Assembly: GCA_013400155.1 (NCBI GenBank)
Contig: VXBM01000200.1
Coordinates: forward strand, 257,458 to 321,457
DNA from: Helopsaltes ochotensis
Taxonomy: Eukaryota; Chordata; Aves; Passeriformes; Locustellidae
Direction: 5' to 3'
Length of the DNA: 64,000 bases
Shown: piece after piece, positions 48,237-60,754 of the stretch
Layout: the number at the start of each line of letters is the position of its first letter
How positions within the stretch are numbered: the stretch's first letter is position 1
Program-made: the position numbers and the translations under genes
The notes under the pieces: generated by a model
Seen by the model: the letters and a program-made list of their open reading frames with translations, nothing else
What the model was told of the DNA's origin: nothing
The model's database searches: none

Positions 48237-51200
48237 TATACATGTAATATCCCTTGTCAAAGAAAGGGATAGGGCAAGAACTTCATGTCAAGGATACTCC
48301 TTCCAGAAGCAGTACAAAACAGCACTTAAATTTATCCAGTATCTTCTGAAAAAATTCTAAGACTCTGCTTGATCTGTTGCCTAAAAATATCACACTTACT
48401 CAGGAGTTACCTTCACTATTGTTTTGATTCTTCTTCACATCTCTAGAAAGTTGCAGTTCACACCACCTTTTGTTTTTAGGAGTCTGAATTTCTGATGCCA
48501 TGACTGGAAAGAGAGGAATTTTACCTCAAGGGGATAATACAAAGCATGAAAGTTTGATACCTAAAGTTAGTTGATGCAAATACATCCCAACATACCAACT
48601 GAAGCCCTCCATACTGACTAGAATCCCTATAGAGGTGAAACACTGTGTGATCTGTTGAGTGAGACCATTACAAAACACTGGAGATTCCATAGCACATGCC
48701 AAGATGAACTAGAAGACATACTATGGGTGAATGTACAGGATTGTCTGAGGAAAGTTTTACCTTCCTTAGCTGGGCCTGCAAACAACTGTATTTCAGACAT
48801 TTAAACTTTAGCAGAAAAGGAAAGGAGAAGGAAAGAACATCCAGTCTTCCTACAGCTAGAGCCCTAATTCTCAATATAGCTAGTAAAAGAGATGCCTTAA
48901 AGATTTTAAAAGGATGATCCTGTTCACTTCTCACAAACTACTCTATAACTCTGTGAATACAATGGGGACAATAGAAAGTGGAAGATGACATCATCCATTT
49001 TTTATCCAGGAATTATGCCCTTTTTGTGAAATAGCTTCTGATCGAGCAGAAGTGTCATTACGAATCCATTGTTGATGTCAATCCCCATTCTTTTCTCATC
49101 CTCAATTGCAGAAGGATCTGGTGGCATGAAACACAGTTTTTAAGCCTTAATGATGAATTTTTAAGCCCCTCAGTCTTTAGGGGTTTGTATCCAGAGCTCC
49201 TAAGTTCCCTGCCAGGCTGCAGGCAGGGATGATTGTATGACTGGGCTACAACCCTCATCTGGAAGCAACCATGCACTGCTGAACAGAAGGAAAGTGGGAA
49301 CCAGAGATACCTATCAGCATCTAGCTGTTCCAGGAAACAGATTTCCAACCAAATGTAGCTCTATAATACTAAATTTGAGTCCTTCTTTAGATGTGAAACG
49401 ACTCAGTCTTAACTTTGAAAAATGAACCAATGTCCAAAATCCTGTGCCTCTAAGCTAGAACATTTCTTCTATCTGATTTTTTTCTAATCTGCCTCTGAAA
49501 ATGTAATCACTAGTCTCATTTTCTAAATGCAACAAAATTTTACTGTGGGCTGCTTATTTTGTCTAATCCTACATATATCTTCCTTTTATTCAAATTTATA
49601 TCTGTAACATTGTGTTAGGTCTGGTTTTCTGCCATAGAGTGATAGATAGTAAAACACTTACCTGACTTAAGTGACCAATAAAAGAAAGGGGTGGGGGAGA
49701 ATGCTGTGTCCTAAAACAAAACTTTGTTTAAGAAATATCACCTCATGCCTTAAGCAGAGATTTTTTTTTAACATAGTTAAATGCTGTATAAACAGAGCAG
49801 AGTCTAAAATTTCTTCTCAGTCTTGGCTTTCCAGGATTTCAGTCCAGTACAGAAATTTCTGATTGTGTTTTCCGCTGTATGGCTACTGATGTATCTTATG
49901 AACTCCAGCTCTGTCAGCAATTAGTACTACAGTCATAGAAGCAACAAATCCTTCAGTAGCCACTGATAAAGAAGGTTTTTCCAGCATCTTACACATTAAA
50001 ATGATTCTTTCAAAATTTTTCCCTACAATTATATTCTTTCAAATGGGATAGCTTATGGTTCTCTTATATATCATCTGTACAGAGCTACCATTCACTATGG
50101 CAATGCACTTTTATTGTATCTAGAAAACTGTGAATTAGTGCTGGGAAATTCAGAAATATGGGAGGCAAACGTGCTTACCTGTTGAATAACGCTTCTGTCT
50201 CCCCTTCTCTCCTCAAAACATCTACCAAGTGCTGGGTACAGAGTATATATTTGCCTCCATATCACCAAATCCCGATTCCCGTGTGGGCAATATGCTTAGT
50301 GGTTTCATAAGGTCATGAGGTACAGATACCAGTGCTTATAGGATCAGGCTGGGACAAATCTCCCTTCATCATCCATCTCTCTTGAAATGCGTGATTTTTA
50401 TTACTCACTCTAGCCATGACATATTAGTTTAAATTTCTAGTTTTATTTCACACTGTGGCTTAGTCTTTAAAAAAAACAGTTACAATTGAGAATGGTCTTT
50501 AAAAGCCATTGAGGCAAGTCATCAGGGTATAACACCATTTCAGACACAGAAAAGAGCCATATCTCAATGAAGGGAGATACTCTTTTGGAAGGGAAATAAA
50601 AGTTTTCATTCAAGTTTTATAAGCACATGTAAAGCTATAAAGCTGTCATAAGTGTTATGCCTTGTCTGAGCCAAGTAATCACCCTTGTTGTCTTCTGTAT
50701 TTCAGAAGTGATGAGATCTCACCAGGGTAGTATATATTGTATGTATTGTATATATACAATAGCCAGTCTGCTTAATTGTATATGTTATGTATGGTCTCTC
50801 TTTAAGTTTTTGACAATTTTTAGCACACTTATAGGAGGTCCTTAAAACTTCTCTGTTTACTAAGGTGTTTCTGCCACAGCAAGGAAATAAGTGGTCTTTA
50901 AGGTATCTTAAAATCCAGGCCATTCTATTATTCTGTCCTCACAAATTCAGGAAAAATGGTTTCCAAATTATAGGTATTACATTCAACTCTACTGGGCTTG
51001 TTTCCTCTAAAGCATGTTGTTTGTAGTTCTGCTTGGAGGGTGAAATGCTTTGCAAGATGAGCTCTTTTTTTGCTTTTCTACAGTTTATATCTACATGTAG
51101 CGTATGCCTACTACTGTAACATTCCAAGGACACTGAAATATGACCCAGAATTACACAAATAACACATGAAAGGTTCAAAGGATTTATTTGCTAAGTTGTA

Positions 51201-51819
51201 CTACCACTTTCCACTCTGTAAGGCACTGGGTGTAGGAAGAGGTGGTCTATAAGTCATTATGCTGAAACATAGAAACAAGTGTTAAATGTAGTTAAGAGTC
51301 AGCAAAGCATTTTAAACATATAGTAAAATAATTTTCTGAATAAGGGTATTATAGTAGTCTTTAAAATTATAAAATGTGGACTATGTGACAGAAATAGAGG
51401 TTGCAACTATTTCCCAAAAATACTCATCTTGGTATGCCCATTTTCTATGGAAAAGTAATCAAGTATATTTAAATACATAATAATTCTTTGTTTTCACAGT
51501 AAGAACTTGTAATAGGGAATGTAGCGTAATTTAGTTCCACGTCAGAATTAGAGATTAAGTATCATATTTTATAACTCCAATTATATGGAATTAAAATGAT
51601 CCAGAGCAGTGAGTTCTGAGAAATTGGTCAGTGTATTATTGAACCATTAGATCATGTCTTTGTTAATAGCAACTTTATTGGTTGCACAGAACAAGAAAAA
51701 GCAATACAATATTTCATTACATCCATATGTATGCCAAAGTACAAAGTGTTTCAGAGAGAGAGAGAGAATGAGAATGATTTATCTTTGTTTTTAATCTCAG
51801 AATCACCATGGTATCATAG

Positions 51820-51838
51820 AAAAAAAAAAAGGGGGGGG
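51820..51838. repeat. A11G8 homopurine junction
   Basis: Eleven A are followed directly by eight G, closely preceded by a (GA)n tract near 51754-51768. It is a homopurine run on the transcribed gene's sense strand. Confidence 0.95.
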
Positions 51839-53758
51839 AGAATTTAGAAGTAAGGGTGTGAAATGAGATGTGATGCCAACTGGAAAACTGCAAGCAAGTG
51901 GAAACATATTTGATAGCAGCCATTATATGGAAGAGAGAGACTCAAAATTAGCAATGCTGGTGACATATCCTATGAATAGAGGTGACATATTAAATACAGA
52001 TACTTAAAATAGAGAGGATATTAGATAAGATCATAACGTTTAGACTTCTGTAATACATTCCACTGAGAATTTCATGATTTACATTTAGGATGACTAATTG
52101 TCTTTCTAAGTTCTAACTGCTATGGAATGAAAGACTACTATAGTCCTGAGGATAACCATAGTCTTCTCTGTTCTACATCTTCCTCAAATAAGTAAATCTA
52201 ATTAAGTTGGGGCTGAAGATGTTTTTAGTACTGCACGATGCTCTCACCCATAGTTCCACAAAAAAAGGCCTGGTTCATTAGGTATTAGTAGAGTGAACAG
52301 CTCTTCTCCTCAGTCTTGGTAGTTTTGATGTGTAGCAGGACTTTCTCCTGAGGAGTGTGCTGCACTGGGTCATTGCAGTGATTAGGAAGGGGCAAATGAT
52401 CTGTCTTGAATAATTGAATAAATGGTTCATGCTTTGATAGGAGATAGCTATTCTGCAGACAGAACTTGCCTTTCAGTATTCTTTACACTCCAAAGTGTTC
52501 TGCAAGGGTGTCACATAAAATATAAGAGGAATTAAGTCTTGCAATTTACATAGGCACTAGAATGAAGCCTGCTTTATCTTGTTCATCTCAGTAGTTAGCA
52601 TAGTTTATATGCATTGTCAAAGCCAGGCAGATGTTCTGTGATTTCAGGTGATCTTACTGAGCCTGGTCAGTGTTTTGGCTTGGATAAAGTAAAAAAAAAA
52701 AAAAGGCGTGGAGGTTTTTGCGCACTGCAGGCTGTGCTCAGGCTCTTAGATTTCAGTTTGTTGCTCTCAGCCGTGATGTGGGCATTTGGAAACACTATTT
52801 GTACAGAAAGAAGAAACCAAACAGTGGGGTGGGATGAAGAGACAAGAAGAGAAAAGGAGACAGTACAGACCACTGACAAGGTCCAGCTCACTACTACAGT
52901 ATGTGCATGACTACCCAGAATTTGTTTTTCTCAGAAAAACATCTTGAGGACTTGTGCATTCATGGCAACAATAGATGTTATAGACCTTTTATCTTCTCAA
53001 AGGTGCATTTTAAAATGTGACCTTTAAATGTGTCCGGATATTCTAGTAACTAGTATTATTCTTAATTATGGGTCATGAACACTTTTGACTCTATGCCTTG
53101 CAACAATGTGAAAGGCAGGGTTTTTTCTTTTTTACTTTTTTTTGTATTCTTATATCTGCCATGCTGAGAGAACAGCTAGGCAAGGTGGAACTCCATGGTC
53201 CACATTTCACCCTTTCCAGGGAAACCCTGAACCTCTGAAGGGTGGGGATTGCAATGTTATATAAGAGTGGAGAGACATCTTGAAAAACACATTACACAGA
53301 GACTTATGGGCTGTAGTGAGGAACAGGCAGGAAAAGACAGTTGTGAGCTGTTACGGAATGGGTTCCTAGGGATGGAAGCAGGCTGCAGGGTGAGGGGGAT
53401 GATGGGCAATTTGCTAAAACTCCGAAAGCTGGCTGACTGCAGCTCTAAAAGGAGACACTTACCTCTAATAGTAAAGCAGGGAGAGGGAGATGACATATGA
53501 ACCTTCTGTCTTTTTATTTTTTTCTGCTTTATCTTTGCTTGTCAGTGCGTTTTCTCTGTTTAACCAATTTTGAGGCAACAGACTGAAAGGAAAATATGTG
53601 GGCAGCACCACCACTAAAGCTGTGGTTTTCTCTGTGGGCAAGAGGTGCTTGGACTAGACCTGTGCTACAAAACAGCATGTGGCCTTGATATTGTGGTAGT
53701 AGTTGATGATGTCGTCCTTATTAATGCCCTTTATGCTCTTAAGGCATTCTCCAAAACT

Positions 53759-53904
53759 GGGGGGTTTGGTTTGGTTTGTTGTGGTTTTGGTTTTGTTTTT
53801 TTGTTGTTGCTGTTTTTCAGGGTTTTTTGGGGTTTGTTTTGTTTTGGGTTTTTTGGGTTTGTTGTTGTTGTTGTTGTTGTTTTGGAGGGTTTTTTGTGAG
53901 GGGA
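53759..53904. repeat. G/T-only low-complexity tract with G runs
   Basis: About 145 bases are almost entirely G and T on the plus strand: GGTTT repeats, TTG repeats and several runs of three or more G (near 53759, 53828, 53845, 53855, 53886 and 53898). Only a few bases, such as the GCTGTTTTTCAG interruption, are not G or T. The strong strand asymmetry and multiple G runs are compatible with G-quadruplex formation on the non-template strand. Confidence 0.92.
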
Positions 53905-55204
53905 ATGTTTCCCGTCTTTAGACTTTATATTTGCCTGATTCTTCTGCTCAAATTGTTTAGTTTTAGCCAGGAATTTAAAGAAAATCCAACAGACAGACAC
54001 TCAACTTCTATTGAACAAAGAATTTAGACTTCTAATCTATTTCTTTGTCTCTGGAAACCAGAGCCTTTGTTTGTGTATTTCATCTGGCCTTTTTAATTTT
54101 GTGTGTATTCTTCAGTTTATTTCCTACTTAATTGTTTAGCTGTTAATTTTAATCTCCTTTTTCTGTATAATCACTTCCATAGTTGTTCTCACTGTCATTC
54201 AGTCTGAGACTGATCTCACTCCTATTTAATTCAACAGCAGTGCTGTAGTGAGCTTAACATGACCCTGATCAGCTTCTATTTTAGCAAATGACATTTTCTT
54301 GAAGGCAAAGAAAAAAGAGTACAGACAAAAGTTGTAAGGCTGACTAGATCCTAGAAACAAAATTATGTCATATACTGAAACAAATACAACCACAACGTTG
54401 CCACAGATTTATTAAGGTAATATTTTTAGTGTGTTTTCCTCTCCTTCAGTAGAAACAGCAGACAGTGTTTAAAGCCCCCTTATAGAAACAGGAGAAATGA
54501 TAACAGCTTTTACACGTCCCATAGATTAACTCTGAAAAATGATCTAAAGGATATTAAGAAATCGCTACAGGAGATCTCACAGCATGCAATGAACCTCTGT
54601 ATTTAATTTATGTGAAAACAGCAGGATTCAATTCTCTAACATTATTGCCACTTATGTTTTACAGGAATCTGCTGGTGCCACACAAATTCTAAAAAATGAT
54701 CTAAAAGTCATAAAGATTTGTCAAAAATGTCTGATATAAATGAGAAAAGTATAATTCAAAGGGATGAACTCATTCTTCGGGGTCTGTTTGTGCTCATGCT
54801 GTCAATTTTGCCATTGTTAATAGAAGCAGAATTATAACCAAAGGAAAACTTGTTGAGATGACATATTTTTGTTCATCGTAATTACCCATTATGTTCCCAG
54901 TTTTCCAAGAAAAATAAAAGGTGCTTAATTTCCAAATCCTGCATACTCCACAGAAATCAATGCAATTGTCCACTTAAAGACAATTGTGCTCTCCAGGGCT
55001 AAAAGCACAGCATGGCTTATTCTCATATTTGTTCCTTTTAAGTACCTAAATCTAGTACTGAAATGCCACCAAGCTGCTCACTAGTAATGTTCAGCTGCAG
55101 CCTCTACCCAGGGTGCGTATAGAACTGGCTCATTATTGATATTCCTTAAGTGAATCAGTCCGAGTCTCATAAACAAAGCTGGAGAGTGCAGAGTCAAGTC
55201 CTAC

Positions 55205-55228
55205 AAAAAAAAAAAAAAAAAAAAAAAA
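55205..55228. repeat. Poly(A) run, 24 bases
   Basis: This is an uninterrupted A24 with no retrogene or LINE body upstream on the plus strand. It is treated as a simple homopolymer. Confidence 0.95.
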
Positions 55229-55873
55229 GATTTGCAAGTTTTGTTAAAAAAAATTAACATCTTAACGTGAGGAAAAGTGTGTTTGCAAGAATCTTAAACC
55301 TGAGTGATTCCTCTTCAGAAAAGCAATCTAAATGTTTTACTAACTGAAGGAGTTCTTAAAGACCCAAGAAGTTTCACTATCCCATTCAAATAATTGTTAT
55401 TTACAACAAAAAAAAAGTCACCTAGAGAAGTAATAACAAGTTTGAAGCATTTAACACAACACATGAAGGTTCTTTGGGCTGATAGTTACTTGGGTCTCTT
55501 TATTCATTACTCTGAGTCTTTAATCCCATCTTCTCTTTTCACTTGAGATTGGAAAACTAGATTAACATAGCATTAACAAAGGTGCAACATGAAAAAACAA
55601 GAGCCTGTAGTGTATTCAGTTCAGGTGGTTATATTTTTTCCTTTCAATTTGATAAAGCAGTAAAATGCATCACTTCCTTGATCAACTACATTTGAAATTG
55701 CTATTACCGTTTTCATGAACTCAAGACCTTTCCAGGCATTCCTTGCCAGATTGTGACTATGTGGTCTTCTGAATAGATAGGCAGTGGTGGTCAAATAAAG
55801 GAAAATAATGGAACTTCTTGAGAAATGAAAGTTTTAACTCTTAATGACTTCAGTTGATTTTCCAAGAGAACCT

Positions 55874-55923
55874 TATTTTATAATTTCATAATTTTATAAT
55901 TTTATAATTTTATAATTTTATAT
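55874..55923. repeat. 8-bp tandem repeat (ATAATTTT)n
   Basis: About five to six copies of ATAATTTT, with the first copies slightly degenerate (TAATTTCATAATTTT). It is a minisatellite-like AT tract in intron. Confidence 0.93.
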
Positions 55924-58372
55924 GGAATTGTAATTATACTAAAATAAAATATTTAAAAATAATTCAAATAATATTGTTATCTGGAAGTTAGCAGCACCTA
56001 AAATTTTGGGGTTTTGCTTTGTAAGCTTCATTCTTAGAATATATAAATATAGATTTTTAATTCTTTCTTCAGTGTTTCTGGCACTTTCACTACTTACTAA
56101 TTTCCCCTTAATAACTCATTGTTCTCAATAAGATGGCTTCTTTTATTAATACTGAGTGGGTAATATCAGGTAACTTTTATGTCTGTTGCACAGATTTATA
56201 ATTAGTAACCACTTCACCATTCCCATCATGAGATGATGGGAGAGGCTCAGAAAGATTTGTGTGAAGATATCAAATAGCAGCAGATATAGGTTAGCCAGGT
56301 TAGCTCAAGGTTGAGAGGAAATAGTATTGAATTTAAAGTAATTTTACATAAGATTGTTAACCTATCCGTGCTTATTATGTGGCAGAAGAATTGTCTTCCT
56401 TGAAAAAATAAAAAGTGTTTAGCACCTTATGGATAGGTTAAAAACAGAGGGGTTTTACTGTCAAAGGAAAATAAAAAGAAATTCTCCTACAAGATGTAAG
56501 GAACACCTTGTTCATAGATGCAGTGACTCTTTAGCTGAAACTTACAATATTTGTTTAAAGTTTAATATTTGATGAAGGTAGGGAGGTTTTTTTTAAATAG
56601 CAGTCATATCTGTTTCAAGTCTGGAACATTATCAGAAAGATCTCTTTCTTTGTGGAGATACTTTCAGTGTTTTTGTCAACTGTGCCATCCACCAGCTAAA
56701 TGTTTTCTAGGTTTTTTTAGTTATCACAGTTAATGCACCTGTAAGAGCTTCTATCAAGTAATTTATAAGTAGCACAAATTCCTATATGGTGTTTTTAAAA
56801 ATAGACCATAAACCAAAATAGTGTAGTACGTAAAAAGAAAACAGACATAGGAAACTCTATTTTACTATCTGTATAGGAATACTTGATTGCTGTATACCAA
56901 ATTATATAATTTTTTTAGACACTTGCATGTTGTCTTTGAATTATAAAAAACAAAATATTTGTAGGACATATTCATATAGTCAACACATCTTATTAAAAAA
57001 AAAAAAAGGAACCAAGCTATATAAGCAGAAAATATACCCTAAAATTATTGAAGGCATCAAGAATTTTTTAAATGACTTAACCATTTAGGAATAAAAGAAA
57101 GACTCTTTTCAGCTTCTGAGTCTAGTTAGGAACAGGTATTTGAATGCAAGTTCTTGTCTGCTAAAGTGAAATTTTCCAGCTTGTTTGGTGGGTACTGAGG
57201 GAAGAGTGGTTTTCTTCAGCTTCGGGTGAAATGCATCATTAGAAATTTCCAACATGAGAGAATAACTTATCAGTTGTATAACATCATTCTCATGCTCTTC
57301 CATTACTGATAGTTTTACCATGTTCTTTCAAATGAGTAGGATATGGAAGTATAATACATTTAAGAACATAAATGAGCAGATATAAGAATTTCAGAGACTT
57401 TTGCTGTTTTCTAAATTTTTCATTTTGCCAGCTGCATTAATGAATTATAGCAGACAAATCTGAGGTAATTTTCTTCAAAATTAAAAATTTATTTTCATCT
57501 GAAACTTACTGTCTCCTTCTTAGCAACAATGATCTCATTTTGACAAAATCTCGGTATATTTAAGCTAGAATGTTTCCAATACAGACAGTAGTTATGTTAT
57601 TCTAATATGCACAATCCCAATCAGGAATACATAAAAGTTTTTTTAATCAAACATGCTAGAAATAACATTTTTCTGAATATTGAGTTAGAAACATATTATG
57701 AGCATAATTGAATTTATCAGTATTCCCAAGAGACAATTACTGTTTCAGTGAGAACAAAACAGAGTCTTTAATTAGAGACACAAAAATACCATGTATCTGT
57801 TTGCCAAATATACCACTAAGCTGTACACAAAAGAGCTGAATACTTATTAATAGCAGCAAAAGGATTGAATGCTAAGTATGGTTATTGATGTGAAGTCAAA
57901 AAAGCCATAACTGGCTAGTATGAACATGATGATGTGAAAAGTATTTTTAAAATCCCTCAGAGTTGATCTAACTGTCCTTTTACTGAAGCATAACGCAGGA
58001 CAGGATAAGCAAAGACTTAAAAAACGTTGAAGTTAAAAATAATGTTTTTCTGGCCTAAATATCTATTCCTTTTTTCTATTTTTTTGTTTGTTCAGGTGTT
58101 TCTTTTTCAATATCACATTCAAGACTGCCAAAAAGTGGCAAAATTCCTATAGTTTGACTCTAATCACAGTTGTTTTTCTGGTTTTATTAATAGCAAGATT
58201 AACCTGCAGTGAGCCAATTTTACATTCAGGGTCATTATCAGCAATGCAACAGATAAACTGCAACATTAAATGCCACTAAGTCATTAATATATACCTGCAA
58301 ATATCTAAACAGTCTTCTATACACAATCACAACATTTTCTAATGTTAAGACTCATGGTAATGTGTGTACTTG

Positions 58373-58565
58373 TCATAGAATCCTAGAACAGCTTAGTTCA
58401 GAAGGTACGTTAAATGTCATCTAGTTCTAATTCCATGGCCATGGGCAGCAATGCCATCCAACCTGGCCTTGAACACTTCCAGAGATGGGACATCCACAAC
58501 TTTGGGCAATCTGTTCTCTTGCCTCACTACTCTCATAGTGAAGAACCACTTTTCTCTTAATAATT
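58373..58565 (-). mobile_element. CR1 LINE fragment
   Basis: TCATAGAATCCTAGAACAG, GGCCATGGGCAGCAATGCCA, CCAACCTGGCCTTGAACACT, TCCAGAGATGGGACATCCAC and GGGCAATCTGTTCTC run in the order of the antisense avian CR1 3' end. It is 5'-truncated at about 190 bp and antisense to GABBR2. Confidence 0.92.
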
Positions 58566-59622
58566 CACCATTTTGGACCACATTTGTCTTATTTATTTAT
58601 TTTAAGGAACTGCAGTAATTTTTTTGCTTTATCAATAGTTTTTGAATGAGTATATATTTTTTTTCCTTTTCCCTGCCTTTATACCTAATCAGAAAACACT
58701 ATTGAAAATCAGAAGTTGCTTTCCACAGAAAATTGTGTGTAAAAAGATCATGTATTGCATACAAAAGTGGAAAAAATAGCATGTATTAAGATATGAAACA
58801 TTTAGATTATTCCTAAGGTTTATCTTAGATGCCAAGTTTTGAATCTTACTAGAATGCCTAATTTCTCAACAATATGCATATCCTGAAATTACAAATTTAA
58901 AATCCCAAACTCTCCAGAAGTTAGATGTGAAACTAGGCTGGTTTCCGATGAAGAGCATTGCCTTTAGATTCTCTAAAGAATATTTCCCAAATGCCTTCTT
59001 AGAACATCCTAGTTTCTCTAAATCAGATTGGCTTTTTATATACAAAACAACTCTGCTAGCCAGACCTGCATGGTCAACATGGCCAAAAGAAGGCTGCCAT
59101 TGCTTTTTTTTAGCTTTCCTTTCCCTGTATTTAGCCATTTTCTCTCCCCCAGTTTTTTCATCTGCAAGGTAGAAGTAAAAACTTCTTTGTTCAATGTTGT
59201 GCAGTTTCCCTTTTCATGGGCTGGTGTGTGTGGAGTCTCTAGAAGGAGGATGAGATTATTCCTCCTCCTTGTGATTTCTAAGGGTCTCACATTCAATTGT
59301 TGACTTCCAGCTCCATGCTGTGTCGCGCTCATATCTTCTACCTGCTATGCTTTGTAGTCTCTGATCCATCTTTGGGAAGAAAATGACCTGTTCAAGTGAA
59401 AAAAAAGCTTTAAAACAGCCAGACCTCCACAGTAATGAAAACAGAAACTTTCACGAATTAGAGAGGGCTGTGCAGGGCTTACTGCAACTCTGAAGGTCAT
59501 TGTCCTAGCTCAAACCAAGTCCAAAGGCAAGGGCCTGTGTAGAAGAGGATATGGGCAGGGAAGGAATTGCAGGAAAAGCTTTTTTAGACTATGTTCTGTC
59601 CTTCTTGGTGAAGTTAAAGGTT

Positions 59623-59667
<45 letters not shown>

Positions 59668-60414
59668 TAGTCTCTTTTTTATGCTAAAGATACAAATTCT
59701 ATTTTAGTTTTAAGGTCTCCTGTTCTGTATGTGTCAAAGCTGTAGCCAGCTCAGGTCCTATTACACCATTGCTCTGTGCAAGCTCACCACCTCCTTTTTC
59801 TTAGGCCACATTTGCAGGTATTATCATTTACTGAGGTGTTTTTCCTGAGGCTTGCTGACCAAAGCTATGTTCCTGTTTTGCCATTTTCTCTCATAGGATA
59901 ATTTAAAATCTGTTGTTCTTATCTTTCCAGACGGTTAGGTTTTTCACTGAGTGGTGTGTATCTCACATAGTACAACCTTTCCTTATTTGATCTGAATTAT
60001 AACTCTATTTCTCTGTTCATTTCTGTTCAAAATGTTGCTGTTAGTATTAGCTCCCTAAGTGCTTTTTTCAGTCTGTCTCTTAACTTTCTCCCCTGGTTCT
60101 TTCCTCTATCTGCAAAGAACACAATAAAAGTAAAAAATTAAAAAAAAAAAAAAAAAAAGGCAGCAGAAATTTTTAAGAGATTTATGGATTTATATATGAT
60201 AGAGATAGTTAATTCAGCATCCAGATTTGTTTTAGTTAGGGAGGGAATGGACGGGTGAGTAAAAAATCAAGTAAGCAGTGAATAAGAAATTACTAAATGC
60301 CAAGTTTTGTGAAGTTCTTCAGATTTTTTTATCTTAGGGTCTTGAGAAAAAAGTTGTCTGAAATAATGTTACCTAAGTAACTTTGTCTTTTTTTTATGTA
60401 TATACCTGTTTTAG
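58566..60414 (+). other. GABBR2: 3' end of the 12.8-kb GABBR2 intron
   Basis: No gene recognised. A (TTTA)n stretch occurs at about 58600-58613, with poly-A runs at 59627-59662 (36 A) and 60140-60158 (19 A). Overlapping open frames on both strands at 58866-59332 show no family. The pyrimidine-rich acceptor of the 60415 exon ends the region. Confidence 0.75.
59627..59662. repeat. Poly(A) run, 36 bases
   Basis: This is an uninterrupted A36 with no retroposon body recognised next to it. A second, shorter A run (19) lies about 480 bases downstream. Confidence 0.95.
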
Positions 60415-60522
60415 GTCCGAACATGGATTCTTACAGTGGGATACACAACTGCATTTGGAGCAATGTTTGCAAAAACGTGGAGAGTCCATGCAATTTTCAA
60501 AAATGTAAAAATGAAGAAAAAG
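60415..60522 (+). CDS. GABBR2: GABBR2 internal exon (TM3 and ICL2 start)
   Basis: This 108-nt, 36-codon exon is in phase 0 at both ends. It follows TATACCTGTTTTAG and ends at AAAAAG|GTGAGG. It encodes VRTWILTVGYTTAFGAMFAK then TWRVHAIFKNVKMKKK, which is TM3 and the basic start of intracellular loop 2. The VHAIFKNVKMKKK segment is characteristic of GABBR2, and the exon appears identical to human. The five exons total 534 nt, exactly 178 codons, with no in-frame stop. The next exon (IIKDQKLLVIVGG in mammals) was not found before the window ends, so the gene continues downstream. An ERVL-type LTR begins 232 bases after this donor. Confidence 0.97.
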
Positions 60523-60754
60523 GTGAGGGGAAATAGATTCTTTTCTTTTGACCTGTTAAAACCATTTTCTAATTGTTTTCATACCTTTCCTGGATGGCCA
60601 TAGCTGTGTTGACTGTTCATGTGTCACATCCAAAGATCCTGAATAGTTTCATATTAGGGCTTTTTGGTTTCTTGTTTAGTCTCTGAGAGCTGGAGTAAAG
60701 CATCAGCCCACCAGTCTTTATAATAGGTGGACAGTGGAGTTGGCTATAAAATGT

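Larger units (their letters stand above)
47583..58372 (+). other. GABBR2: Most of the 12.8-kb GABBR2 intron
   Basis: No gene recognised. Contents are low-complexity tracts listed separately (47768-47813, 48214-48236, 51820-51838, 53759-53904, 55205-55228, 55874-55923), a GA-rich stretch at about 51754-51775 and an A15 run at about 52690-52704. Open frames at 53645-54027 come from the G/T-rich tract and are spurious. Confidence 0.75.

Noticed and set aside
53645..54027. Several overlapping ORFs (72-89 codons) on both strands
   Set aside because: They are produced by the G/T-only low-complexity tract; the translations are poly-Val/Phe/Gly or poly-Lys/Pro/Thr with no domain.
59627..60158. Poly-A runs as tails of processed pseudogenes
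   Set aside because: No gene-like or retroposon body was recognised upstream of either run and no target duplications were seen.
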